NCBI GenBank assembly: GCA_934621485.1
Contig: CAKTUS010000082.1
Location: 1 to 11,928 of the forward strand
Reading direction: 5' to 3'
DNA from: an uncultured Clostridia bacterium
GTDB taxonomy: Bacteria > Bacillota > Clostridia > Christensenellales > Aristaeellaceae
DNA length: 11,928 nt
Shown here: piece by piece, positions 1 through 6,229 of the stretch
Numbering within the stretch: the stretch's first letter is position 1
How the letters are laid out: each line of letters opens with the position of its first letter
Translations under genes and position numbers: made by a program
Notes under the pieces: generated by a model
The model's database searches: none
What the model saw: only the letters and a program-made list of their open reading frames with translations
Told to the model about the DNA's origin: nothing

Positions 1-310
1 TGTGTTAAGGCTTTTATTTATGATGGAAATTTCGGCCTAACATACCCATATCGCTTTACGCAAACCCACAAACGTTACGCCGAGTAAGCGTCACGAATTA
101 CGTGACGGTTGTCTTTGAAGCAAGCTCAGCGGTTCACTCTTTACAAAAAATCTTGGAAAAAAGAGAAAAAACACGTTCGAAAACATCCTGTACCTCTTGA
201 TCGAGAAAACGATATGACGCATAATTATTTTTATTAGCTGAATATTTACTTGCGCTTTCTGCCGAAACTATACGATAATAATTGATTTTACAGCGACCGC
301 ACTACAATAA
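1..310. other. AT-rich intergenic DNA without a supportable gene
   Basis: This stretch is clearly richer in A and T than the rest of the window, and no reading frame on either strand combines a credible length, start and ribosome binding site. The one clear structure is a 7-bp inverted repeat at 89-107 (CGTCACG, 5-nt loop, CGTGACG). It is not followed by a clean T-run, so it is not called a terminator. The tRNA operon terminator lies just to the right. The region may be the upstream sequence of a gene outside the window or a remnant of acquired DNA, but nothing here decides this. Confidence 0.6.
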
Positions 311-356
311 TATGCAAAAAAGAAAGAACCCGGACATTGTATCAATATCCGAGTCC
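311..356 (-). terminator. Intrinsic terminator of the tRNA operon
   Basis: On the minus strand, just past the tRNA-Leu gene, the bases opposite 354-343 and 339-328 form a 12-bp stem (ACTCGGATATTG with CAATGTCCGGGT, including two G-T pairs) around a 3-nt loop. A T-rich tail (TTCTTTCTTTTTT) follows at once. The position 8 bases beyond the last tRNA and the tail make this a convincing rho-independent terminator. Confidence 0.87.
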
Positions 357-361
357 TTTGG

Positions 362-448
362 TGGTGCGGGAAACAGGACTTGAACCTGCAAGTTCGTACG
401 AACACATGAACCTGAATCATGCGCGTCTGCCAATTCCGCCATTCCCGC
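362..448 (-). tRNA. tRNA-Leu (anticodon CAG)
   Basis: The gene reads from 448 down to 362. The acceptor arms GCGGGAA and TTCCCGC pair fully, and the CCA end is encoded at 364-362. The anticodon stem CATGA/TCATG encloses the loop TTCAGGT, giving anticodon CAG, which reads CUG. A long variable arm (GTTC-GTAC-GAAC) is typical of class II tRNAs and supports leucine. It is the last gene of the tRNA operon, directly before the terminator. Confidence 0.95.
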
Positions 449-455
449 ATTGCTG

Positions 456-475
456 CCTTCTCGGCGGTGAGAAGG
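456..475. other. Hairpin in the tRNA-Tyr/tRNA-Leu spacer
   Basis: A perfect 7-bp inverted repeat (CCTTCTC, 6-nt loop, GAGAAGG) fills most of the spacer between the tRNA-Tyr and tRNA-Leu genes. In the direction of transcription no T-run follows it, so it should not stop transcription of tRNA-Leu. It may help expose the flanking ends for processing by RNases (inference). Confidence 0.5.
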
Positions 476-480
476 ACTTT

Positions 481-565
<85 letters not shown>

Positions 566-591
566 ATGAAACTTCCTTTTACCCAGGAAGA

Positions 592-667
592 TGGAGCCGG
601 CGATGGGACTTGAACCCGCAACCTGCTGATTACAAATCAGCTGCTCTGCCAATTGAGCTACACCGGC
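592..667 (-). tRNA. tRNA-Thr (anticodon UGU)
   Basis: The gene reads from 667 down to 592. The acceptor arms GCCGGTG and CGCCGGC pair, the discriminator base is T and CCA is encoded. The anticodon stem GCTGA/TCAGC encloses TTTGTAA, giving UGU, threonine. The D arm (TAGCTCAATTGGCAGAGC) and T arm (GCGGG TTCAAGT CCCAT) have the usual form. Confidence 0.95.
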
Positions 668-690
668 AAAAAAGCCCACGGCAGGGAAAA

Positions 691-767
691 TGGCGACCAA
701 GAAGGGTCTCGAACCCTCGACCTCCAGCGTGACAGGCTGGCGCTCTAACCAACTGAGCTACTTGGCC
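691..767 (-). tRNA. tRNA-Asp (anticodon GUC)
   Basis: The gene reads from 767 down to 691. The acceptor arms GGCCAAG and CTTGGTC pair with one G-U, the discriminator is G and CCA is encoded. The anticodon stem CCAGC/GCTGG encloses CTGTCAC, giving GUC, aspartate. It is separated from the upstream tRNA(CAU) by only 8 bases. Confidence 0.95.
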
Positions 768-775
768 ACGGACGC

Positions 776-852
<77 letters not shown>

Positions 853-874
853 ATAAACGATTGAAAAGGGGAAA

Positions 875-949
875 TGGTGACTCCTAGGGGATTCGAACCC
901 CTGTAGCCGCCGTGAAAGGGCGGTGTCTTAACCACTTGACCAAGGAGCC
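875..949 (-). tRNA. tRNA-Glu (anticodon UUC)
   Basis: The gene reads from 949 down to 875. The acceptor arms GGCTCCT and AGGAGTC pair with one G-U, the discriminator is A and CCA is encoded. The anticodon stem CCGCC/GGCGG encloses CTTTCAC, giving UUC, glutamate. The T arm is AGGGG TTCGAAT CCCCT. Confidence 0.95.
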
Positions 950-977
950 ACGCCAATATGGATGAAGCGGTGAATTC

Positions 978-1054
978 TGGTCGGGGTGAAGGGATTTGAA
1001 CCCCCGGCCCCATGCTCCCAAAGCACGTGCGCTACCAGACTGCGCTACACCCCG
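978..1054 (-). tRNA. tRNA-Pro (anticodon UGG)
   Basis: The gene reads from 1054 down to 978. The acceptor arms CGGGGTG and CACCCCG pair (the first C is typical of proline tRNA), the discriminator is A and CCA is encoded. The anticodon stem CGTGC/GCATG encloses TTTGGGA, giving UGG, proline. It is the first gene of the operon, about 23 bases from the predicted transcription start. Confidence 0.95.
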
Positions 1055-1083
1055 TTCATCAGCCCGCACAAGCGACGTATGTT

Positions 1084-1112
1084 ATTTTACTCAAAACCAC
1101 CATTGTTGTCAA
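1084..1112 (-). promoter_or_regulatory. Promoter of the seven-gene tRNA operon
   Basis: On the minus strand a perfect -35 hexamer TTGACA (1112-1107) is followed after exactly 17 bp by TAAAAT (1089-1084), one mismatch from the -10 consensus. The predicted start is near 1077, just upstream of tRNA-Pro. No other good promoter is visible inside the tRNA cluster, so all seven genes probably share one precursor. Confidence 0.85.
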
Positions 1113-1213
1113 TAGGAAATCTCAATTTTTTTGGACTTTTTTGTCTGCACTAGGAAATCGCGCGGGGCCAGGGGAGCGGAATTGCCCCCAGGCCTCCTGA
1201 ATCCGGCAAGCCG

Positions 1214-1250
1214 CGCTGCGCCGGAACAATAGACCGGCTCCGGCACAGCG
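1214..1250. other. 12-bp hairpin beyond the flavin reductase gene, possible terminator
   Basis: A stem of 12 bp (CGCTGCGCCGGA at 1214-1225 with TCCGGCACAGCG at 1239-1250, one G-T on the transcribed strand) encloses a 13-nt loop and begins 12 bases after the stop codon of the minus-strand gene at 1263-1802. There is no T-run behind it, so it is only a possible terminator or 3'-end stabiliser. The neighbouring bases 1163-1191 hold a second, interrupted stem (GGCC-A-GGGG with CCCC-A-GGCC). No gene is seen in 1113-1262. Confidence 0.45.
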
Positions 1251-1262
1251 GGTCAAACGATG

Positions 1263-1802
1263 TTATCCTTCTTTTTCCTGAATCAGGGTTTTCAAGATTT
1301 CGCCCACGTACATTTCATGAAAATCCCGTTGGGGATAGTTGTCGTCAATCAGGCTTTTGTCCGCAAAGCCTTCTTCCTTGAGCGGCGCGTGATACAGCTT
1401 GCGGCACACCAGCACCAGCCGTGCCTGGGCAAAATAAGTGGTTCCCTGATCGAATACGGGGGTGAGGCCCGCCCGGGCCACCTTGTCGCCGTCCCGGCCC
1501 GAGTGGCTGCCCAGGTAGGAGAGCGCCGGGCGATAGCGTTCATCCAGCACGGACAGGGTGAACAGCTCCTCCCGGTCGATAAACTGCTTGGTGTAGCGCT
1601 GGGGACGAATGTACACAACGGCGGTCGGCAGGTTCCGTCCGCCGCCCGCGTGCCCCCAGAGGGAGCCCAGATGCCCCCAGGAAGCGGTCAGGGTGTTGTA
1701 GCCGTCTGCTGAGTTGCCGGCGGTTACCAGCATCCATTCCTTGCCGATGAGCGTGTTAGGATTAAAGGTAAGCTGAGAAAAGGGAATTTCGACAAAAGCC
1801 AT
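1263..1802 (-). CDS. Flavin reductase-like FMN-binding protein
   Basis: This 179-residue soluble protein resembles the flavin reductase-like split-barrel family (COG1853; flavoredoxin-type), whose members bind FMN and pass electrons from NAD(P)H or a partner protein. Residues 23-48 (V26-T27-A28, then YNTLTASWGHLG at 35-46) match the flavin-contacting strand and loop. The middle (VVYIRPQRYT, 63-71; FTLSVL, 81-86) and YLGSHSGRDGDK at 97-107 also fit the family. No signal peptide or membrane segment is seen. The ATG at 1802 is chosen because AAGGAGG lies 6 bases upstream (1815-1809); a longer open frame to 2033 would begin inside the upstream gene and has no site. The gene follows a strong terminator, so it should have its own promoter within 1816-1938. 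The substrate and partner cannot be told. Confidence 0.85.
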   Translation of the reverse strand: MAFVEIPFSQLTFNPNTLIGKEWMLVTAGNSADGYNTLTASWGHLGSLWGHAGGGRNLPTAVVYIRPQRYTKQFIDREELFTLSVLDERYRPALSYLGSHSGRDGDKVARAGLTPVFDQGTTYFAQARLVLVCRKLYHAPLKEEGFADKSLIDDNYPQRDFHEMYVGEILKTLIQEKEG

Positions 1803-1808
1803 GAAGCG

Positions 1809-1815
1809 CCTCCTT
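1809..1815 (-). promoter_or_regulatory. Ribosome binding site fixing the flavin reductase start
   Basis: AAGGAGG on the minus strand sits 6 bases before the ATG at 1802. It selects this start over the upstream in-frame ATG at 2033, which would add 77 residues that read through the terminator. Confidence 0.85.
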
Positions 1816-1850
1816 CTGAACGGAAAAACCGTGGTATTACCAAACATTCG

Positions 1851-1870
1851 GGATAAGGCAGCCGTTATCC
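1851..1870. promoter_or_regulatory. Inverted repeat GGATAA-N8-TTATCC upstream of the flavin reductase gene
   Basis: Two perfect 6-bp arms with an 8-bp spacer lie about 50 bases before the start codon, where a promoter for this gene is expected. The arrangement would fit a dimeric regulator's operator, but no known regulator site is recognised and the match may be chance. Confidence 0.25.
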
Positions 1871-1938
1871 TGCCATGAAAAGGCGGCCTTTTTGTCGGCT
1901 TTTGTCCGTCTCTTGGGAAGCGGCTTTGCCGGTAGCCT

Positions 1939-1970
1939 AAAAAACGCCGCTGCACACAGGTGCAGCGGCG
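1939..1970 (-). terminator. Intrinsic terminator of the trkA-trkH operon
   Basis: On the minus strand, 4 bases after the stop codon of the membrane protein gene, CGCCGCTGCAC and GTGCAGCGGCG form a perfect 11-bp stem with a 4-nt loop (1959-1956), followed directly by six T residues (1944-1939). This is a textbook rho-independent terminator and separates the potassium operon from the flavin reductase gene. Confidence 0.95.
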
Positions 1971-1974
1971 AAGC

Positions 1975-3216
1975 TCAAAAGGCCATACCGGTGGTGAGAA
2001 TGTAAACCAGATAGTAAATAGACGAGCCCACATGCCAGGCCAACAGCAGCCAGGTAGCTGCGCGGCCGGCCTTGCGCAGGGGCGAAGCGGTTTTCAGCCA
2101 GGGAAGGCTGCGCAGAAACGTGCTCATGCCCACGGCCCAAATCAGGTAAGCGACGGTGTTGGCCGCCCAAGTAAAGTTGCCGTGGCCTGTGCGCATGCCT
2201 GTTTCGTGAAAGCAAAAGCCCTCCACCAGGCTGAATACCGTCATCAGCAGCGTCAGCACCAACAGCCGGTCCTTCAGCATGCCCTTACGCCAGCAGGTAA
2301 TCAGGGCCAGGATAGGCGCGGCGCACATGACGATTTCGCCCCGCACCAGCACCACCATCATGTCCGGGGAGAAAACCACGTCTACGCCGCTGGTAAACTC
2401 CACCACCACGCCGGTGAAGTACAAATAGCTTAGCAGGAAATACCCTACGGCGGGAACAAAACCCAGCACAATCTGCCCGAAATAGCGCCATTGGTCTGGA
2501 CGGCGAATCAGCTCCACCAGATACATGGCAAAGGCGGCGGGCAGAAGCGCCTGCATGAAGGTGGGCTTACAGGCAACGCTGCCGGCGGTCAAGGCCGCCA
2601 GCACCAACACCTTCCACCAGGGCAGCAGATAGCGCTTGCATCCGCTGTCCAGGGCGCGCTCAAAACAGTACCAGCAATGGCACAGCCAGGGCATGACCAG
2701 CATCATGGCGGTGGCCACGGTTTGCTGGGTGGGGTTATGCCACACATTGGGGGAGCCAACCCCGCGATACACCGTGGGATTTAGGCCGGGAATCCGGATT
2801 CCGGTGATAATGGCAATGACCAGGCTCATGGAAAGCAGCAGGGCCGGATGGGTTTCCTTCCCGCCCATAGCGGCCAGTAGCCAGTAAGTAAACAGGAAGG
2901 TGAGGGTTTTCATCAGGGCGGTGACGGCCCCGGCCGCCAGGTTTAGCGGCATGCCCAGCTGATACAGGGCGCTGGTGAGCAGATGCCATACGGGATAGGT
3001 GGTTCGGCTGGTGATACTGTGCAGGTCGGTAAAGTTGAAATCCGCCGCCACGCCGGCGTGAATGGCGATATCGGCGCTGTCCCGCAGCGCCTCCTGGGAA
3101 TAAACGGCCATGGAGCCGAAAAAAACCACCGCCATCGCCAGGGCCAGCCACAGGTTGAAGCGCCGCCTGGCGGGCAGGGCGCACCAGGCGACGACGGGAT
3201 CACGTTGGTATTGCAT
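1975..3216 (-). CDS. Polytopic membrane protein of unknown function, GT-C-like layout
   Basis: The 413-residue product is very hydrophobic with roughly ten membrane segments: one at about 20-40, then several clustered between 90 and 265, and more at about 295-335, 350-368 and 386-408. After the first helix comes a hydrophilic loop (41-75) with ADI at 48-50 and TTYPVWHLL at 72-80; later come SPNVWHNPT (155-163) and ACKPTFMQALLPAA (215-228). An acidic first loop plus a conserved P-x-x-H is reminiscent of GT-C membrane glycosyltransferases using lipid-linked sugars, but no named family is recognised. It begins 30 bases after the trkH stop and ends at a strong terminator, so it is probably the last gene of the trkA operon. 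The site GGAG (3232-3229) is 12 bases from the ATG, somewhat far. Function unknown. Confidence 0.85.
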   Translation of the reverse strand: MQYQRDPVVAWCALPARRRFNLWLALAMAVVFFGSMAVYSQEALRDSADIAIHAGVAADFNFTDLHSITSRTTYPVWHLLTSALYQLGMPLNLAAGAVTALMKTLTFLFTYWLLAAMGGKETHPALLLSMSLVIAIITGIRIPGLNPTVYRGVGSPNVWHNPTQQTVATAMMLVMPWLCHCWYCFERALDSGCKRYLLPWWKVLVLAALTAGSVACKPTFMQALLPAAFAMYLVELIRRPDQWRYFGQIVLGFVPAVGYFLLSYLYFTGVVVEFTSGVDVVFSPDMMVVLVRGEIVMCAAPILALITCWRKGMLKDRLLVLTLLMTVFSLVEGFCFHETGMRTGHGNFTWAANTVAYLIWAVGMSTFLRSLPWLKTASPLRKAGRAATWLLLAWHVGSSIYYLVYILTTGMAF

Positions 3217-3246
3217 GCGTGAAAAAAGCTCCTTTCGTGAGTAGGG

Positions 3247-4695
3247 TCAGCCTCTGCGCCACAGGGCGGGATGAAACAAAACCAAAATGGGGAACAGCTC
3301 CAGACGGCCGCAGAGCATTAAAATGCTGCTGATGATGGTAGCAAAGGAGCCGTAGCCCGCAAAGTTACCCGCCGGCCCCACCGCGCCGAAGCCGGGGCCC
3401 ACGTTGCTTACGCAGGTGACGGCGGCGGTCAGGTTGGTTTCAAAATCGTACAGCCCCTCCAGGGAAAGAAGCAGCGCGCCCAGCAGAATCAGCAGCATAT
3501 AGGCGAAAAAGAAAACCAGCACCTGGCTGAGCATGCTTTCCTCCACGCCCCGCTTTTCAAAGCGTACCACCTGCACCTTTCGGGGCAGAAAGGTGTGGGT
3601 AACCTCCCGCTTGAACACCTTCAGCAGCAGGGCCACCCGCACCACCTTCATGCCGCCTGCGGTAGACCCGGCGCAGGAACCCATCAACATCAGCAGAAGC
3701 AGCGCAAATTTGGCCGCTTGAGGCCACAGGTTGAAGTCGGCGGTGGCATAGCCGGTGGTGGATACCACCGACGCGGCCTGAAAGCTGCCGTAGCGCAGGG
3801 CGCTGCCAAAGCTGCCGTACAGAGGGAGAAGGGTCAGGGTAATCAGCAGCGCCGCTCCGGCGTAAATGCCCAGATACCAGCGCAGTTCCTCGCTGTGCAG
3901 CGCATCCTGCCAGCCGCCGGCCAGCACCCGGTAAAACAGGGCGAAGTTGACGCCGAACAGCACCATAAACGCCGTGATAATCCAGTCGATGGAGGCGCTT
4001 TGAAAAGCGCCCACACTGGCGGCGTAGTTGCTGAAGCCGCCGGTGCCGGCCGTGCCCATGGCGTGAATCGCCGCGTCATAGGGATTCATACCGGCAATGA
4101 TCAAAACGGCAAACTCAATCACCGTCAGCACAAAGTAGATGCAATACAGAATTTTGGCGCTGTCGCCCATTTTGGGCACAATTTTGGACAGGCTGGGACC
4201 AGGGCTTTCCGCCCGTACCAGGTGGGCTGTGCGACCCGTCATTTGGGGCAGCAGCGCCAGGGTCAGCACCAGCACGCCCATGCCGCCAATCCAGTGGGTA
4301 AAGCTGCGCCAGAACATCACGCCGTGGGGCAGATGTTGAAAATGGGTCAGCACGGTTGCGCCGGTGGTGGTAAAACCGCTGACCGACTCAAAAAACGCCT
4401 GCACATAGTTGGGAATCAGGCCGCTGAAAACAAAGGGCAGCGCGCCGAAAGCGCTAAGCAGCACCCAGGCCAGCGCCACCACCGTAAAGCCCTCCCGGGC
4501 CCGCAGATTGGTTTCGCTGGGGCGCACCCACAGCCAGGCCGGCAGGCCCAGCGCCGTCAGCAGTGCAATGGTGTACAGAAAAGCCGGAACGTCGCCGTCG
4601 CCATACACCAGGGACACCGCCAGCGATGGCAGCATAGCCAGCGCCTCAATCAGCAAAATGGCGCCCAGCAGACGGCAGACCAGTTTTTTGTTCAT
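3247..4695 (-). CDS. trkH: Trk/Ktr-type potassium uptake protein TrkH
   Basis: This 482-residue integral membrane protein is the ion-conducting subunit of a Trk potassium system, importing K+ with a TrkA gating ring in the cytoplasm. All four pore-loop repeats are visible: TTTGAT (109-114), GTAGTGGFS (214-222), STTGYA (312-317) and SNVGPGFG (430-437), each with the central filter glycine. SCAGSTAGGMKVVR (340-353) and the C-terminal GRLELFP (463-469) are family signatures. The length matches the usual 480-500 residues and no key residue is missing. The ATG at 4695 overlaps the trkA stop in ATGA, so the two subunits are translationally coupled. Whether transport is coupled to H+ or Na+ cannot be read from the sequence. 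Confidence 0.97.
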   Translation of the reverse strand: MNKKLVCRLLGAILLIEALAMLPSLAVSLVYGDGDVPAFLYTIALLTALGLPAWLWVRPSETNLRAREGFTVVALAWVLLSAFGALPFVFSGLIPNYVQAFFESVSGFTTTGATVLTHFQHLPHGVMFWRSFTHWIGGMGVLVLTLALLPQMTGRTAHLVRAESPGPSLSKIVPKMGDSAKILYCIYFVLTVIEFAVLIIAGMNPYDAAIHAMGTAGTGGFSNYAASVGAFQSASIDWIITAFMVLFGVNFALFYRVLAGGWQDALHSEELRWYLGIYAGAALLITLTLLPLYGSFGSALRYGSFQAASVVSTTGYATADFNLWPQAAKFALLLLMLMGSCAGSTAGGMKVVRVALLLKVFKREVTHTFLPRKVQVVRFEKRGVEESMLSQVLVFFFAYMLLILLGALLLSLEGLYDFETNLTAAVTCVSNVGPGFGAVGPAGNFAGYGSFATIISSILMLCGRLELFPILVLFHPALWRRG

Positions 4696-6056
4696 TTGCG
4701 AATAACCTCATTTAAGTCGCTGATGCCGCTTTCCTGGGTGAGAATAATCACCCGGTCGCCTACCTCGATATGGTCGTTGCCAAAGGGCACAATGACCCGG
4801 CCCTTGCGCACGATTACCGCCACCAGGGCTCCTGAACGCACGTTCAGGTCCTTCAGGGGCACGCCGATGTAGGAATCCGCTTCCCGGGCGATAAACTCCA
4901 GGGCTTCGGCCTGACCGTGCATCATCCGGTACAGCCGCTCCACCTTGGTTCCGGACACATTGACGCGCCCGCGCACGTAGCGCAGCAGCTCGGAGCAGGT
5001 GATGGCCTTGGGGCTGATGATGGAATCCAGCCCCATGGAGCTGATGATATCGGTATAGGCCACCCGGTTGTTTTTCACAATCACCTTGGGCACGCCCTCC
5101 CGCACGGCAAACAGGCCGGTCATCAGGTTTTCCTCGTCCCGGTCGCACAGGGCCACAAAGGCGTCCATCTGCTTGAGACCCTCCTGCTCCAGCAGCTCCT
5201 GGTCGGTGCCGTCGCCATAGATCACGTTTACGTCCGGCAGGCTTTCGCTGAGCATTTCGGCCTTTTTTTCGTTGATTTCAATCATGGACACATGAACGCC
5301 CGTGGGGACGATCATTTTGGACAGATAATAGCTGATGCGCCCGCCGCCCAGCAGCATTACGTTTTTCACCCGAACGGTGTTTTTGCCCAGACAGCGGAAG
5401 AAATTGGTGATATTCACCATGTCGGCGGCCACATGCACCCGGTCGCCGGGTTGAATGACAAAATCGCCGTTGGGAATAATGACCTGACCGTTTCGTTCTA
5501 CCGCCGCGTACAGCACCTGAGGCAGCCCGCCCAGACGGCGGCTCAGCTCCCGCAGGGGATGACCGATGACCACGTCGTTTTCCAGAGCGCGGAACTCCAC
5601 CATTTCCACCCGGCCCTTGGCAAAGGTTTCAATGTTGGAGGCAAAGGGAAAACGCAGCAGACGGCTGATTTCCAGGGCTGTAGCCCGCTCCGGGTTTACC
5701 GCCAGGTCGATGCCCATTTCCTTTTGCAAAAGGGTGAGGCTTTCGTTGTATTCCGGGTCGCGAATCCGCGCAATGGCGTATTTGGCGCCCAGCCGCTTGG
5801 CAATCAGGCAGCACAGCATGTTGGTTTCGTCGCTGGCAGTGGTGGCGATGATGATATCCGCCTTGTCCGCGCCTGCCTCCACCAGAGTGGCCGCGTTAGC
5901 GCCGTTGCCGCGCACGCACATTACATCCAAGGTGTCTTCGCTGCGGCGAAGCACTTCCTCGCTGCGGTCTACAATCACCACATCATAGTCCTCACGGGCC
6001 AGATGCTCCGCGATGGTATGGCCTACCTTGCCGTCGCCAACAACCAGAATCCGCAT
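4692..6056 (-). CDS. trkA: Trk potassium system regulatory subunit TrkA
   Basis: This 454-residue cytoplasmic protein has the full duplicated TrkA architecture: RCK-N1 (about 1-120), RCK-C1 (about 140-220), RCK-N2 (about 230-350) and RCK-C2 (about 370-450). The first Rossmann motif is GDGKVG (7-12) with the acidic D30 at the end of the second strand. The second is GGGRIS (237-242) with E260. These bind NAD(H) or adenine nucleotides and gate TrkH. The C domains contain the usual VIGHPLREL (163-171) and YIGVPLKDLNV (396-406) strand-turns; in some Firmicutes such domains bind c-di-AMP (family knowledge, not shown here). The ATG at 6056 is chosen because GGGAGG (6068-6063) lies 6 bases upstream and the protein then starts right at the Rossmann strand. 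A longer in-frame opening to 6212 would start upstream of the predicted transcription start. Confidence 0.97.
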   Translation of the reverse strand: MRILVVGDGKVGHTIAEHLAREDYDVVIVDRSEEVLRRSEDTLDVMCVRGNGANAATLVEAGADKADIIIATTASDETNMLCCLIAKRLGAKYAIARIRDPEYNESLTLLQKEMGIDLAVNPERATALEISRLLRFPFASNIETFAKGRVEMVEFRALENDVVIGHPLRELSRRLGGLPQVLYAAVERNGQVIIPNGDFVIQPGDRVHVAADMVNITNFFRCLGKNTVRVKNVMLLGGGRISYYLSKMIVPTGVHVSMIEINEKKAEMLSESLPDVNVIYGDGTDQELLEQEGLKQMDAFVALCDRDEENLMTGLFAVREGVPKVIVKNNRVAYTDIISSMGLDSIISPKAITCSELLRYVRGRVNVSGTKVERLYRMMHGQAEALEFIAREADSYIGVPLKDLNVRSGALVAVIVRKGRVIVPFGNDHIEVGDRVIILTQESGISDLNEVIRK

Positions 6057-6200
6057 GCTTTTCCTCCCTGCCCCGCCGCCTTCCGCGGGGCTGCGTCCTT
6101 TCAGGAACTCAACAGGGGCGCTCCGTGTCACGGCGGGCTTTACGCCCGTCACAAAGACGGGCGCGGCGCCTGTTCCACGGGCAGAACCGTTACCGGCGGT
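6057..6200 (-). promoter_or_regulatory. Structured 5' leader of trkA
   Basis: About 137 bases separate the predicted transcription start from trkA. On the minus strand the leader contains an 8-bp hairpin CGCCCGTC-TTTGT-GACGGGCG (around 6137-6157), longer-range pairing of AACAGG with CCTGTT that would enclose it, and a 6-bp hairpin CCCCGC/GCGGGG (6090-6085 with 6076-6071) ending two bases before the Shine-Dalgarno site. Such a layout could control translation or attenuation. The hallmark core of the ydaO-type c-di-AMP riboswitch, often linked to K+ transporters, is not recognised. Confidence 0.4.
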
Positions 6201-6229
6201 ATTATAACACAACCGCCCTCAAAAGCCAA
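6201..6229 (-). promoter_or_regulatory. trkA: Promoter of the trkA-trkH operon
   Basis: On the minus strand TTGGCT (6229-6224) and a perfect TATAAT (6206-6201) are separated by exactly 17 bp, and TGT before the -10 gives an extended -10. The -35 directly abuts the stop codon of the upstream PLP-enzyme gene (6232-6230). Transcription should begin near 6194. Confidence 0.85.

Noticed and set aside
91..186. Minus-strand 31-codon frame with a weak AGG upstream, rich in phenylalanine
   Set aside because: It is short, has a poor ribosome binding site and ends inside an inverted repeat; its phenylalanines only reflect T-rich DNA.
3595..4872. Long plus-strand open frame opposite trkH and trkA (425 codons)
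   Set aside because: The product is a low-complexity mix of H, Q, G, A and R, as expected on the strand opposite a GC-rich gene, and the minus strand carries unmistakable TrkH filter motifs.
6057..6200. ydaO-type c-di-AMP riboswitch before trkA
   Set aside because: The expected conserved GCCGGGG-type core and second pseudo-symmetric half are not present; only generic hairpins are seen.
6057..6212. In-frame 52-residue N-terminal extension of TrkA
   Set aside because: Its ATG lies upstream of the predicted transcription start and has no binding site, and TrkA proteins start at the Rossmann strand.
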